Source: Delphinapterus leucas (Eukaryota > Chordata > Mammalia > Artiodactyla > Monodontidae). From it: 64,000 nucleotides of DNA. Under the pieces are notes generated by a model. It was not told the DNA's origin. It searched no databases and worked only from the letters and a program-made list of their open reading frames with translations. Each line of letters starts with the position of its first letter. Position 1 is the first letter of the stretch. Location: assembly GCF_002288925.2 (NCBI RefSeq), contig NW_022098002.1, forward strand, positions 1,617,365 to 1,681,364, read 5' to 3'. The position numbers and the translations under genes were made by a program. Shown here one piece after another: positions 33,496 to 44,880 of the stretch.

Positions 33496-34255
33496 ATGAA
33501 AAGTATGTAGTAGAAAGCCCTCCTTCTACCTCTATCTGCTATCCATCTCATTCCCATAAAACTTTTGTTTGTTTCTTGTGCATCTTTCCAGAGTTTTTAA
33601 ATATAAATACTAGCAAACACAGCTATATATTTTTTTATCTCTCCTTTCATTGTTCCTCAAAAGGAATATACGATACTCTCAGGTTTTTCACCTTTGCTTT
33701 TTCCACAAAATTATAGATCTGGAGGTTTTTTCCATATCAATATATAGAAAGACTCCTCATTTTTTCAAATAACTGCATGTTCCATAATTTAAATAGTTTT
33801 AAAATAATGGAAATTTGGGGTGTTTCCAGTCTTTTGTTATTATAAACAATGCTGCAATGGAAAGCCTTCTTTATATGTCACTTTGCACGTGTGCAAGTCT
33901 ACATGTAGGATAAAGTTACAGAAGGGAAATAGTGGGTTAAAGGGTAATATGCATGATAATTCTGATGGCTATTGCCAAATAGAGCATCGCTGGACCAGAA
34001 GGAATCTACACTACCACCGCAAGGTATGAGGTGGCCTGTTTTCCCGAAGCCTCACCAGTGAAAAGTACTAACAACTTTTGGAGTTTTGCCAAGGTGATTG
34101 ATGAAAAATGACATCTTGGTATAGTTTTAATTTGCATTTTTCTTATACTAAGCGCAGTGAGTATCTTTTCCTATTTTTCATATTTTTAAGATATAATTAT
34201 TCTCTGTTCCTATCCTTTGCCCATTTATCTGTTGGATTGTTGGTCTGGGCTCTGT
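33496..34255 (-). mobile_element. Old L1ME-type 3' part, antisense
   Basis: On the plus strand: 'TTATTATAAACAATGCTGCA', 'CTACATGTAGGATAAAGTTA', 'TAGTGGGTTAAAGGGTAATA', 'TTTTAATTTGCATTTTTCTT', 'CCTTTGCCCATTTATCTGTT'. This is the complement of an old L1 ORF2 end and 3' UTR. It abuts the sense L1 that ends at about 33495. Confidence 0.7.
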
Positions 34256-34440
34256 GTTTTTAAGTCAACTGAGAAATGTTAAGCGCTATAAATTATTTTG
34301 GGGTTAAAAATCCCATCACATTTTTAATGTTGTAAAACTTACAATAAGCCTGCTACTTTAATACTAGTAAATATGTCTTATTATACTACAAAATAGTTTC
34401 TTTGTTCAGAGACTGAAATTAGAAATTTCAAACATGGCTC

Positions 34441-34477
34441 GTGTGTGTGTGTGTGTGTGTGCGCGCGCACGCGCATA
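34441..34477. repeat. (GT)n-(GC)n alternating tract
   Basis: A GT run followed by GCGCGCGCAC and GCGCATATA. All bases alternate purine and pyrimidine, a classic Z-DNA-prone layout. Confidence 0.92.
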
Positions 34478-36279
34478 TAATGATGGCCTTTTTATAAAGT
34501 CACATGAGGCCATAAAACTTTACTCCAAAAAGGGAGACCAAACTCAAGTGAGGTCTCTGGAACACAGCTATGCCGAGACTTAGAAATAAGGTCTCAGATT
34601 AGCCTAAGCATTGCTCCCACTGAAGGGGATAACATTTCTAATTACACTTCTAATTATTTTAATCTCATTTGTTGAACAGATTCCAGTCTAAATCATTAAT
34701 AGCAAACCAGATTCCTGCATCGGCTGTTTGCATGGTGTACAGGGCATTATATTTATACTGAACTCCATTTTATTAATAATTTTAAAAAGCATAACAGACA
34801 TGAAATACAATGTCAGAGCTTGTCATCTTGTCTAACCCCCTCATTTTACATAGGCTATTAATAGGGGCTTTGATTTTCATGCCCCTCTTAATTTTCCTTC
34901 ACCTTTCGATATGCTTTCAGTTCTTATCAGAACACCTGGTTATAGATAAGTCCACCCAACTTCCGTGCTGCCTGATGCCCTACACACCTCAGCACACAAA
35001 AGATCTTTCTTGCTTAGTTCTTGGCTATTCCAGATTTGAAGGGTCACTAGAGGAAACGCTCTAGGACAGTAAAAGTTCTATTTTCTTAAGCTGATAGGCT
35101 TCAGTTTCTCCATGGGTCCATTAAGGATTTTTGATTCGAAGTCTCCTAAGGTTCCCAGAGAGCCAACCATCGCTGAGTTTGTGAGAGGAGAGGAAGGTGG
35201 GGTGATGGATTCTCCACTTTCCCTGAGGAAAGGGCTGCCCTGTTTGGGGGGCAATGTTAATATTCTGCATAGTTTTGTTATATTCTATTTCCTGAGGTCA
35301 TAACAGTCTGGGTTCCAATTACATTCCTAGAATAACGAGCCTGTTACAGTAAATGAACATTTTCAAGTGCGACTGAATAACCATCTATTGAATATGACGG
35401 CACCTAACAATTTTCCTCTTGGCAGAAGGAAAGAAGGAGGCATTTGGGTGACAGGAAGTTGTCTGTGACACGCGATAGAAAAAGGAGGGTGAGAATTTAA
35501 GGTGGTTCTGGCGTCTCTCGTGGCCTCTGTTTAGTCAAGGCTGTCGGGAGATAGAGGCTACGGACCCTTTCTGCAAATGTCGAGGCTCCCTGACTCCAAA
35601 CCGCTTCAGGGTCCTGACCCCAGAAGTCACCTGGTCTAAGCTTGTCCCCTTTCTTCTTTTGAAAGTTGTGATTGATACCAAATGACAGCTCAGGATCCTG
35701 GCTTTATTGGCTTAGCGCTATCACAAAGAATGGAGTTGGATCAAGTAGCCCGTGTTAAGAGTAACCTTTAGGAATAGATTTTTTTAAATGTTAAAAACAT
35801 ACTTTTAAACAAAGCATTTTCTATGCAACCATACTGCCCCTTGACTTTCTGGTATTTTCATATGGTACTTGTCAAGGCGACTTTGTGACCGGACATACAC
35901 ATGGTGGGTGTTCCCATTAAAAAGGCAAAGAGGAAACGGGTCAGTAGCTGTCGAGTAGGAAGTCCTGATGGAGAAATCCCCTCCATAGGATGCAAAGAAA
36001 GGTCCCAGACCAAGGATGGAAGAGGGACAGTGAAAGCATTTCCACCTACAGGCCTCTATCTATGCCTGCTTCTCCTACCAAAGCATTGCTAATCTTGCAA
36101 CATTTCACATACTGGTGAGAAGAATGTTTTAGTGTAGGATTCCATGTCCCTTTCTGGCCGCACAGTTTTCTGTGTGAACTTGCACAAGTTTCCTACCTTT
36201 TCTGCATCCGTGTAGACGACCCAAGGTCAACCAAGTAGGAGCTCCATTTGCGCATTTGAAGCTGGAGGCCAGACGTGGT
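34478..36279. other. Unique noncoding DNA
   Basis: No gene or repeat is recognised. 34630-34800 is AT-rich with several TAATTA/ATTAAT-type words. Short plus-strand frames (34810-35064, 35901-36092) have no known domain. Confidence 0.45.
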
Positions 36280-37010
36280 TATTGTTTGGTGGATGCGCTC
36301 TTTTCCATTCCCATCAGAAAAAAGGAACAAAACCAGTTTGTATTCGTGTAGAACAGACAATAACATTTGTTTATAATTCTGTCCCAGGACTCTGTTAGCT
36401 TTCCTGCCCTCTGTGTCAGTCCAAGGAAATACAGACCACTGGCCATCCAGCAAAGCATCACATGAATTCATTAAATTGATGGCATCCTGCTGACTGGACA
36501 AGTCAGGCGAGCAGTGGTGAGCCTGTTGGAGGCTTTGGTAAGATACGTATGCGTCAGAAGGTGGGGGACAAGCCATACAAAAATTCAGGGTGCTGCCATT
36601 GAGTTAAGTTTTTAGGGGTCCAGGGGGTGACCAGATGTCCCCTCCAGAGTAACACATAAAGTGCTGTGTCTCGTATCCCTAGCACACGTTGCCCAGACTG
36701 CCTCTTTGACCTCTGCAGGCCACTTTACATGCCTGGGAGGTGCTCAGGCCTGTGTGTTGGATGACACGGAGGATAGAGCAGGGCAAAGCTCTGCAGTGGG
36801 TCCTGCTGCGTCAGCCCTGCCCCTGGGGCCATACAATATGGCAGACCCTGCAGTGTCAGCGGTGCCCGTGGGGCTGGATGCTGTGTGGATTTGTGTTAAA
36901 CCCCCATAGAGGAGTCCGGATGTCTTCTCTGGGGTCCTGGAGGCAGGCCGCGCTAATTCCATCTGCAGGGCACCACGGCCCACGGGCAACGGGACAGCCG
37001 AGAGCGAGAG
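36280..37010 (+). pseudogene. Endogenous retrovirus pol remnant (RT end to RNase H start)
   Basis: The plus strand keeps pieces of a retroviral pol gene. At 36478-36498 the codons read D-G-I-L-L-T-G, at the place of the reverse transcriptase catalytic motif, where the second aspartate of the usual pair appears replaced by glycine. At about 36811-36855 the peptide ALPLGPYNMADPA is visible, and 'CCCCCATAGAGGAGTCCGG' with 'GGGGTCCTGGAGGCAGGC' follows, as in the segment joining RT to RNase H. Stops and frameshifts separate the pieces, so no enzyme can be made. No LTR, gag or env is seen nearby. A 127-codon minus-strand frame at 36193-36576 is an antisense shadow. The ERV class is not decided; recognition is from remembered family patterns. 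Confidence 0.65.
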
Positions 37011-37330
37011 GAACTTAAGACGGGTCCAGGAGAAAGGATGACAAGTTTCAATCTTGGCCCAATAAGTGCCTGCCATGGTGGGGTGTCATTCATCCCACTA
37101 CCTCCCTTTTGTAAATCTCCTCTCAGGTACCGCCCACAGGTACCATAGAAGGACCAGTCCCCCGCCGGGCAGGCCTCCGTGTGGCAGCCATGGTGGTGGA
37201 TCCCTTAGGGCTCCTTCCAGCAAAGCTGCTGTGAGGAGTACGGCTGACTAACAGCCTCAAGCCACGGTCCCTGTGGAGCCACCATGGCCGTCATGCCACG
37301 GCTGTGTTCCCCAGGCTACACGCAGCCAAT
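37011..37330. other. Unassigned DNA beside the ERV remnant
   Basis: No motif is recognised. It may be more of the same provirus, too decayed to read, or unrelated DNA. Confidence 0.4.
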
Positions 37331-37500
37331 GACTGGCAACCACAGTCCCTGGCCACCACTAATCTACTTTCTGTCCCTACAGACTTGCCTATTCTGAAAG
37401 TTTATATTTCATATAAGTGAAATCATACAATAGGTGGTCTTTTTTGACTAAGGTCTTTCATTTAGCATGATGTTTCCAAGGTTCCTGATCTTTGCACAGT
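37331..37500 (-). mobile_element. Old L1M 3'-end fragment, antisense
   Basis: 'GGCCACCACTAATCTACTTT', 'CAGACTTGCCTATTCTGAAA', 'GTGAAATCATACAATAGGTG', 'TTTAGCATGATGTTTCCAAG' in order is the complement of an L1M 3' UTR. Confidence 0.7.
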
Positions 37501-37534
37501 TGATATTTATAATCACTTAGTAACTGGCACAGTG

Positions 37535-37665
37535 TATAACAGTAATGCTTATTCCATAGAGTTGGTATGGAGAGGACATGCATTCATACACGTAAAATTC
37601 TCAGGACAGTGCCTGACAGAGTTAGTGCTTAATAAATTACGCTATTTTTTGTCTTTATAAAAGAC
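37535..37665 (+). mobile_element. MIR 3'-end fragment
   Basis: 'TAAAATTCTCAGGACAGTGC', 'CTGACAGAGTTAGTGCTTAA', 'TAAATTACGCTATT' matches the MIR 3' end, sense orientation. Confidence 0.6.
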
Positions 37666-37854
37666 CTCATTTTAAAACTGTGTTTTTTCTAACTATAACA
37701 GTAGCACATAGATGAAATGCAAGATCATTCACAATAGCCAATATCAACACCATAGTCCCCATCACTGCTAGCATTTTGGAGCACATATAAAATATATATA
37801 CACACATATATATAACTTACTGTAAGTATATATGCACATATATAATGTGCTAAT

Positions 37855-38494
37855 GTCACTGAAATATAGTTGATTTACAATGTTGTGTTAGTTTCAGGTG
37901 CACAGCAAAGTGGTTCAGTTATACATTACATATATGTCTATTCTCTTTTAGATTTTTTTTCCCTTATGGGTTATTACAGAATATTGAATAGAGTTCCCTG
38001 TGCTGTACAGTAGGTCCTTGTTGTGTATCTGTTTTATATACAGTGGTTTGTACCTGCTAATCCTAACCTCCTAATTTATCCCTCCCCCACCTTTCCCCTT
38101 TGGTAACCGTAAGTGTGTTCTGTATGTCTGTGGGTCTGTTTCTGTCTTGTAAATTAGTTCATTTGTGTCATTTTTTTAGAGTCCACATAGAAGCGATATC
38201 ACATGATACTTGTCTTTCTCTGTCTGACTTACTTCACTCAGTCTGATCACCTCCAGGTCCATCCGTGTCGCTGCAAATGGCACTATTTCATTCTTTGTTA
38301 CGGCTGAGTAGTGGTAGTATATGTATGCACCACGTCTTCTTTATCCGTTCATCTGTCGATGGACATTTAGGTTGTTTCCATCTTGGCTATTGTAAATAGT
38401 GATGCAGTGAACATTGCGAGGTGCATGTATCTTTTCGAATTATGGTCCCCTCTGGATATAAGCCCAAGAAGTGGGATTGTAGGATCATTAATCT
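37855..38494 (-). mobile_element. Artiodactyl/cetacean-type L1 3' end, antisense
   Basis: About 640 bases that read as the complement of the L1 3' UTR and end of ORF2: 'TGAAATATAGTTGATTTACA', 'TTCCCTGTGCTGTACAGTAG', 'CCCCTTTGGTAACCGTAAGT', 'CACTCAGTCTGATCACCTC', 'TGTCGATGGACATTTAGGTT', 'AAGAAGTGGGATTGTAGGA'. It is 5' truncated in the ORF2 end. An AT/CA-rich tract (37785-37850) lies at its 3' side. Confidence 0.88.
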
Positions 38495-38950
38495 AAGCTA
38501 TTATTGATTGCTTCACTTGTTATAGAAATACTTGTGGAGACAAATGACATTAAATGTCTTATATTCTGGCCTTACTGAAAAATCATCAAATATTTTTTAA
38601 AATTTAGGGTTTTTAGAAGAAAAAGTAGTGATTACCACAATAGTTGACATGAATTGAGATTTTTCCTGTCTCTTCCAGTTTGGACCCCGAGGTTCCTGAT
38701 GTGTCCTCTGGTTCGGCTACAGCACAAGGTCTGCAGGCAGCAGTCAGACTCACCAGTCTCTTCTGAAATGTAGGAAAACATTTCAGGTTAGTCTGTTCGT
38801 TATTTCACTTCAAAACTTAGGTCCCCCAAATGCATTCTAAATACCGGAATTAAATGTTTATTATTCTTATGCTTTTCCTGCTTTATGTTTTTTTCTCCCC
38901 AAACTAGCTTACCATGTCTGAGGCTTGTAAAAACTAATATTAGAGGTTGT
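38495..38950. other. Unique noncoding DNA
   Basis: No gene or repeat is recognised. Confidence 0.45.
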
Positions 38951-38964
38951 GGATGGTGGTGTTT

Positions 38965-39085
38965 TTGTTTTGTTTTTGGCCGTGCTGTGGCTTATAGGAT
39001 CTTAGTTCCCCGAGCAGGGATTGAACCTGGGCCCTCAGGAGTGAGAGCACGGAGTCCTAACCACTGGACCGCCAGGGAATTCCTG
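38965..39085 (-). mobile_element. Short tRNA-derived SINE (CHR-1/Bov-tA-like)
   Basis: A 120-bp copy with poly-T head (A tail) and 'GGCCGTGCTGTGGCTTATAG', 'CTTAGTTCCCCGAGCAGGGA', 'TTGAACCTGGGCCCTCAGG', ending 'CACTGGACCGCCAGGGAATT'. It lacks the CAGTAGTTGTGG body. A possible target duplication is GGATGGTGGTGTTT (38951-38964) and GGATGGTGTTT (39086-39096). Confidence 0.85.
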
Positions 39086-39096
39086 GGATGGTGTTT

Positions 39097-39563
39097 AAAG
39101 TACTCTCCTGGAGAAGGAATTAGGCTAGAAACCAACTGAATTGCCCACCTTTCTGCACTCCTGATTCCTCTATTGCTAACTCAGGGTGTGGGGAGGATGG
39201 TCATTTCCTGTGCAAGGATCCCCAGCCCTTTAGGGGGCGCCCTGAGGACAGTGGCTGCTGGCCCCTGAGGAGAGCAGCCCAGCTGGGGCAGAGGCAAAGA
39301 CGAGGCCCTCTGGGGCCTGTGTCCCCTGAGCTTGGGGAGGCTGGTCCTGACCCCCACGCCCCGTGCTGTGACGATGGCTGTTGTGTGTTGGTGCAGCTTA
39401 GCTCTTGATTTCAAATTCTCTGGACTCCTGAGTCTTGCCCTTTGGACACCCAGGACACACAGGGAGAAACCGCGGCCTCGGATGCCTGGGAGGGAACACT
39501 GCTGGTTTCCACAGCAACCGAAGACTTAGGGCAGTCCTCCTTGGGTATAGTTTCTGTTAATTT
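39097..39563. other. Unique noncoding DNA
   Basis: GC-rich, with no recognised repeat or exon. Confidence 0.45.
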
Positions 39564-39578
39564 TTTAATGAATTTTTT

Positions 39579-39777
39579 TTTTTTGCAGTACGCGGGCCTC
39601 TCACTGTTGTGGCCTCTCCCGTTGCGGAGCACAGGCTCCGGACGCGCAGGCTCAGCGGCCATGGCTCACGGGCCCAGCCGCTCCGCGGCATGTGGGATCC
39701 TCCCGGACCGGGGCACGAACCCATGTCCCCTGCATCGGCAGGCGGACTCTCAACCACTGCGCCACCAGGGAAGCCCC
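39579..39777 (-). mobile_element. CHR-type SINE, short GC-rich form
   Basis: Minus-strand copy of the same short form as at 32226. The body has 'GGCCTCTCCCGTTGCGGAGC', 'CTCAGCGGCCATGGCTCACG' and the head 'GCGCCACCAGGGAAGCC'. Target duplication TTTAATGAATTTTTT (from 39564) against TTTAATGGATTTTTT (39778-39792). Confidence 0.92.
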
Positions 39778-39964
39778 TTTAATGGATTTTTTAAATGGCT
39801 AAGTTATTACTCAGCTTCCTCGTTTGTCACGGAGACAAGGACTCCCTTCTGGGGCTGCGGTACTGGTGGGGCGACAGGATGCAGGTGATGTGCTGGGCCG
39901 GCCACCTCGGAGAACGTTTTCAGTGAGTGTTAGCCATTCTCAGATTTAATTCATTCTCTGAATT

Positions 39965-39968
<4 letters not shown>

Positions 39969-40006
<38 letters not shown>
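39969..40006. repeat. (CA)19 microsatellite
   Basis: An uninterrupted CA run of 38 bases. Confidence 0.97.
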
Positions 40007-40007
<1 letters not shown>

Positions 40008-40676
40008 GCACACTCCTTAATTCTTTTTTTTTTAAATTTTAGACTTTGATGACTTTTCTGAGCTCTTCACATTTTCAGTTTGAAAAAGTTTTCATGACTT
40101 TCAGATCACTTTTTTCCTTCGGCATTATTCATGGAGTTAACTTGTTGACACTTTATTGCGATAAAGTGTCGACTTCAGACAATGTTACTGGAATTTTCTG
40201 ACTTACATGGAGACATGTCAGTGTTGCTGCCGGTGTGGCCTCTGCCCCTACGTCTGTGAACCGGCCACTCTGTGGGCTAGACTTACGGGTGAACAGGTGG
40301 TTCAGTGGTTTTTCAAAGGAGGACCAGCCTCCCTGCTGGGGACTCGGAGTAGGACCTGAGTCCTTGCCTGGCCTCCAGGCTCCTGCCTGCACCTCCAGCT
40401 TCCCCTTGGCCTCCCGCCTCCTTCGTGCCGTGTGTCTTTCTCTAAGTGCTGCTTGCCCCTCCTCCTCAGGAGTGTTGCACACCTGGCCCCTCACCCAGAC
40501 AGTCCCCTTTTCCCCTCGACCCCGTGTGTGCTAGCTTCCACCCAAATGTCCCTTCCTCAGAAGGTTATGTGACCATATACCTCCTTGAACTTCTACTTCA
40601 TGTCACAACATAATTACAATTACTATAAATAACAAGTTGTGAAGTTAACTGTTCCGTATCTGTTTTCCCCTAGATC
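40007..40676. other. Unique noncoding DNA
   Basis: Nothing is recognised. The left part is T-rich, the middle GC-rich. Confidence 0.45.
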
Positions 40677-40868
40677 TGCTCTGTCTAATAGAACTTGACA
40701 CTGTCGGAAATGTTCTGTAATCTGCACTGCTTCGTACAGGCTCCACTAGCTACTTGTGGCTACTGAGTTCTGCGATGTGGCTAGTGCCATGTGGGGCTTG
40801 TATTCATTTAAATTTAAATTCAAGTAACCACATAAGGTGAGCCACCACTGTGTTGGATGCACAGCTAT
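40677..40868. mobile_element. MER3-like hAT MITE
   Basis: 'CTGTCTAATAGAACTTG', 'GGAAATGTTCTGTAATCTGC', 'CCACTAGCTACTTGTGGCTA', 'GATGTGGCTAGTGCCATG', 'CATTTAAATTTAAATTCAAG' in this order is a known mammalian hAT MITE pattern. The family name is from memory. The right terminal repeat is eroded. Confidence 0.6.
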
Positions 40869-41215
40869 GGATGACCAGCTCCCCAAGTCTTTCTGTCACC
40901 TTCCCTTTCAGGTATCTGTGAATGAATACATGAATTGGACTAATTGAATTTGACCAAGGAGCTTGTGTATTTCAAACCAAATGTCCTATATGAAGAATAT
41001 TGCTCTGACTGGTTTCACATACACAGCAGGACAAACTCTGCTATTCTTCTCCTTGTTGGGTCAATGATGAGAACTTTCCAGGGTTTACTATGCACTGCAT
41101 TGCCTGATTAAAATTCACTAATTGCCCAACTGGCACCTTGATATGGAATGCATGGTCCAGTAGTTTCTAGGAAGTAAGACCAAGAATGGAATTATTACTC
41201 TGATAGAGACCGGAT
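40869..41215. other. Unique noncoding DNA
   Basis: No feature is seen. Confidence 0.45.
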
Positions 41216-41228
41216 AAAAACTTATAAG

Positions 41229-41540
41229 GAGGGCTTCCTTGGTGGCGCAGTGGTTGAGAATCTGCCTGCTAATGCAGGGGACAAGAGTTCAAGCCCTGGT
41301 CTGGGAGGATCCCACATGCCGCGGAGCAACTAGGCCCGTGAGCCACAACTACTGAGCCTGCGCGTCTGGAGCCTGTGCTCCGCAACAAGAAAGGCCGCGA
41401 TAGTGAGAAGCCCTCACACTGCGATGAAGAGCAGCCCCTGCTCGCCACAACTGGAGAAAGCCCTTGCACAGAAACAAAGACCCAACACAGCAAAACTAAA
41501 TGAATAAATTAACAAACTCCTACCCACAACATCTAAAAAA
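41229..41540 (+). mobile_element. CHR-type SINE
   Basis: Sense copy: head GGGCTTCCTTGGTGGCGCAG, B box GTTCAAGCCC, CACAACTACTGAGCC body, and a complex A-rich tail with TAAATGAATAAATTAAC. Target duplication AAAAACTTATAAG (41216-41228) and AAAAACTTACAAG (41541-41553), one mismatch. Confidence 0.93.
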
Positions 41541-41553
41541 AAAAACTTACAAG

Positions 41554-42224
41554 CAATGAGAGACACCTAAGCAGGCAAAAACTCTAAAAAGCTAATAAAA
41601 TTCTTCAAAGAAACAGGCAAAGATGTTGGCTTAAATCAAAGATTGATAAAAACAAAACGAGCTTTGAACAGAGAAGCTAAGTTAGTTCAGGTATCCAGAG
41701 AGCACTTCAAGCAGAGAGCTTGCTCGTGCTCCACAATGGGCGCTCCCCGCCAGAGCTGGGTACACAAATCTCTGTAAATACAGAGCTAATTTCTAATGAG
41801 TTTACCCATACAATCCAGGACACTCAGTTAATTTTGAACTTCACATAAAGAAATTCAGTCTTATCTGAAAATTAACTGCATTTCCTGTATTTTTACTTGC
41901 TACATCTTACAGCCCTATTTCAAATACATGGGAATAAAACAGCCACAGAAGGTGAAAGTGTGCTGAACCAGAATATATATGTCGTGACTTAGGAGTTCAA
42001 TGCTAAGGAAGTGACTGAGAGTTTTTCCTTTTTCTTGTCTCTTTGTGTCTCTTTGCTAGAAACTCCATCTTTTCTGCATGGTTTTCTCCTCTCGATCTGG
42101 GCCAAGTTTTAGCATCTTTCAGAGTTTTATTGCTATACTGATGATGACTTCAGATGGTAAGACTTCCTGTTCTTTACAAAAGCAGCAGAAAAAAGGCAAT
42201 GGCCACCGGCCTATGAGTTCCTAA
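41554..42224. other. Unique noncoding DNA
   Basis: No gene or repeat is recognised. Confidence 0.45.
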
Positions 42225-42475
42225 GGATAAGAACTGTGTGTTTAACCAACTTGATAGCCTCAGAGTCTAGCACAGTGCCTGGCTCAGAGCAGGTAGTCAG
42301 TTGATGTTTGCTCTTTCCTTAGATTTATGGAACAAGTTGTGGGGCAAGGGGGCAGCTGGACAGAATCGTCGCCAGTGTGATCATATGTGGTTCAACTTTT
42401 CATTCCCATTGGTTTTCACAGTGCCTCAGATATAAGTGGATCTCAATAAATGCCGAATGAATTGAACTCAGCTGA
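42225..42475 (+). mobile_element. Two L2/MIR 3'-tail pieces
   Basis: 'GTCTAGCACAGTGCCTGGCT' with 'CAGAGCAGGTAGTCAGTTGA' (about 42265-42305), and 'CACAGTGCCTCAGATATAAG' with 'ATCTCAATAAATGCCGAATG' (about 42418-42463), both match the 3' end shared by L2 and MIR in sense orientation. Confidence 0.55.
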
Positions 42476-43725
42476 TTTAAGGCCATGTGATTCCTTTCCA
42501 TTAGGGTAGATATTTCTTGAGAAACATTTTTATTATTTAGCATATCATGGAAATTTGTATTTGCTACACACCGCATAACCACACTTATTTTATTACTTTT
42601 GTATTCCTCTGGGCTTCTTGTTCATGGTACACAATGCTCTCTGGTGTGACAGGTCTTGGCGTGAGTAATTCCAAACCTCAGGGCTCTCTCATCATCCAGC
42701 CCAGTGCAATTACATGAGCACTTGAGATTCTGGCTGAGTTTGGAAAGTGGATATAAGTGAAACAGACAAGGTGGAAAGGAACAGAGCGACATCTGGAGAG
42801 GAGAATGGCCAGGACTCACGTCTGCCTGCCTGAAGCTCACCTCCCCACTCCTTGGTCTCCATGCTCCTCCCAGTGAGCACGTGATGGGTCACAGGACTGT
42901 CCCCCTGGGCTGTGCTGGGGTCTGTCCCAAGTCAGCCTCCAGCCCCTCCAGGTAGGCAGTACCCAAGGCATTGCATCAGTCGTTTTCCCAAACACAGTAG
43001 CTAAGTTTGGGTCTGATCTTGTATTCCCTGAAAATAACCCTATGTGTAAACTCTTAAATAATCTTTTAAAATCTCTAACTTCTTTGAATTTTCTACACAA
43101 AATTCGCATACAAGAATTCTAGCTTGGCCACAACCCCTTTAATGAAATTAAAGATAGAAGGAAACGTGGGAATGCCTGTTGTGCAGGTGGTAGAATGTTT
43201 GGGTTTAAGGTATGCACACTCTTTCCTGGATCTCTAAGATAGATTTGAAGGTTTTAATCAAAAGTGTAAGCTTTCAGGATAATGCTAAGAGATGGTCCAT
43301 TGAGCTGCATTCTTAAAATACGAAAGACATCCAATCATTCTACAATCCGTACATTGTAAAATTTTATGTATCAACTATAGTTAATTTTCCATCACCCAAA
43401 CTCTTGGCTGGACTTCCACGTTTTCTCAATAATGACTTCTCTTACTTGGCTAGTCACGTTAAATTTAGCAAAAGCTGGGATGCCAATCACCTCTGCCCTA
43501 GCTCCCCCTCTATTAGGTCATTTCTGATGCTATCTTGGGCTTCTTTCATCACCTTGTGGGTCTCGCCATCACTGGGTTCCACGTTTGTAAGAAATTGCTT
43601 ATTTGGATATCCATCCAGGCAGGCCCATCAGACCTTTCACATCAACTCGCCTGAGTCTGGAATCTAAACCATTGGCTGCAGGAAGCAGGCCTTCATGCTC
43701 CTGACTTAACACAGGAGAGAGGGGT
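42476..43725. other. Unique noncoding DNA
   Basis: No gene or firm repeat is recognised. Confidence 0.45.
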
Positions 43726-43738
43726 GGGGTGTATTTTT

Positions 43739-44080
43739 TTTTCATTTTTAAAGAGTCATCTTTTTTTTTTTTTTTTTTTTTTTGGCTGCTTTGGGTCTGC
43801 GTTGCTGCGCGCAGGCTTTCTCTAGTTGTGGCGAGTGGGGGGCTACTCTTCGTTGTGGTGCGCGGGCTTCTCATTGCGGTGGTTTCTCTTGTTGCAGAGC
43901 ACGGGCTCTAGGCACGCGGGCTTCAGTAGTTGTGGCATGTGGGTTCTAGAGCGCAGGCTCAGTAGCTGTGGTGCATGGGCTTAGCTCCGCAGCATGTGGT
44001 ATCTTCCTGGACCAGGGTTCGAACCCATGTCCCCTGCACTGGCAGGCAGATTCCTAACCACTGCGCCACCAGGGAAGTCC
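43739..44080 (-). mobile_element. CHR-type SINE
   Basis: Minus-strand copy with a long poly-T (A tail) at about 43761-43783. The tRNA-like end is GGTGGCGCAGTGG read on the minus strand. Target duplication is diverged (GGGGTGTATTTT near 43727 against GGGGTGTTTATT near 44084), so the left edge is uncertain. Confidence 0.9.
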
Positions 44081-44100
44081 AGGCGGGGTGTTTATTAAAA

Positions 44101-44636
44101 TGCTTGTCAATGCACCTCCCTGTGCGTGAATGTTTTCTAAGTAAGAGGTAGGAACGCTCCATCTTCACAGAGAGCTGTGGCTTCAGGAGAGAGAGAGGCC
44201 AAGCTTTCCCCCTTCTCTCCCACACCAGCTGCAGTCAGGTCTGTTTATGTATTGCATGATGACTCTCTGGGGCATGAAGAAATAGGGTGGAGACCAGGGT
44301 CAAGGATTTTCAGGTTTTACCAGTGGACAAAGTACAGAGGAATATTCCAGGGATTCTGATTCTAGCAAAGGGTGAGTGGGGGAAATATGGTGTGTTGTTT
44401 CTATCTCACACTTGGACGCGGGGGTGTGATTTGGTCTCTGCTCACCTCCCCAACCTGGATTCTTACGAGCCCCATGCCCCGCACTCCAAGCTACATTCGG
44501 GCCAAAATAGTCTCAGCCCTCAGTGGTCTGAGACTTACCTCTACTGTGCTTACCTCTACTTACCTCTACTGTTCCTTGACAGACTGATTTTGAAGAAGTC
44601 TTTTTATCTGTCCTCCCCGTGCCTACTCTCCCTGTT

Positions 44637-44640
<4 letters not shown>
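44101..44640. other. Unique noncoding DNA
   Basis: No gene is seen. Short direct repeats of CTTACCTCTACT lie at 44533-44572. Confidence 0.45.

Positions 44641-44677
<37 letters not shown>
44641..44677. repeat. (CA)n microsatellite
   Basis: An uninterrupted CA run of 37 bases. Confidence 0.97.
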
Positions 44678-44680
<3 letters not shown>

Positions 44681-44769
44681 TAGATGACTACACCCAGACA
44701 CATGCATACACTGGGACAGATGTGTCCACTTAGATGCACACGTGGCCAGCACATGCATACACACAGGCC

Positions 44770-44880
44770 GTGAGCACCTTCAGGGTCAATACCGTGTCTA
44801 GGTCTCCGCTGTAACCAAGATCCTTGCTCAGAGCGGGTGGTCAATAATAGCTGTTGAATAAATGCTAAACGAGGAGCAGC
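44770..44880 (+). mobile_element. L2 3'-tail fragment
   Basis: 'GAGCACCTTCAGGGTCAATA', 'CCGTGTCTAGGTCTCCG', 'CAATAATAGCTGTTGAATAA' match the L2 3' end in sense orientation. Confidence 0.55.

Noticed and set aside
36193..36576. 127-codon open frame on the minus strand
   Set aside because: It is antisense to the retroviral pol remnant, and the plus strand explains the sequence better. No domain was recognised in the minus frame.
39442..39888. 148-codon plus-strand frame with a 'CGILPDRGTNPCPLHRQADSQ'-like peptide
   Set aside because: The same kind of peptide appears at 7340, 32182 and 41269. It is the translated tRNA-like end of CHR SINEs.
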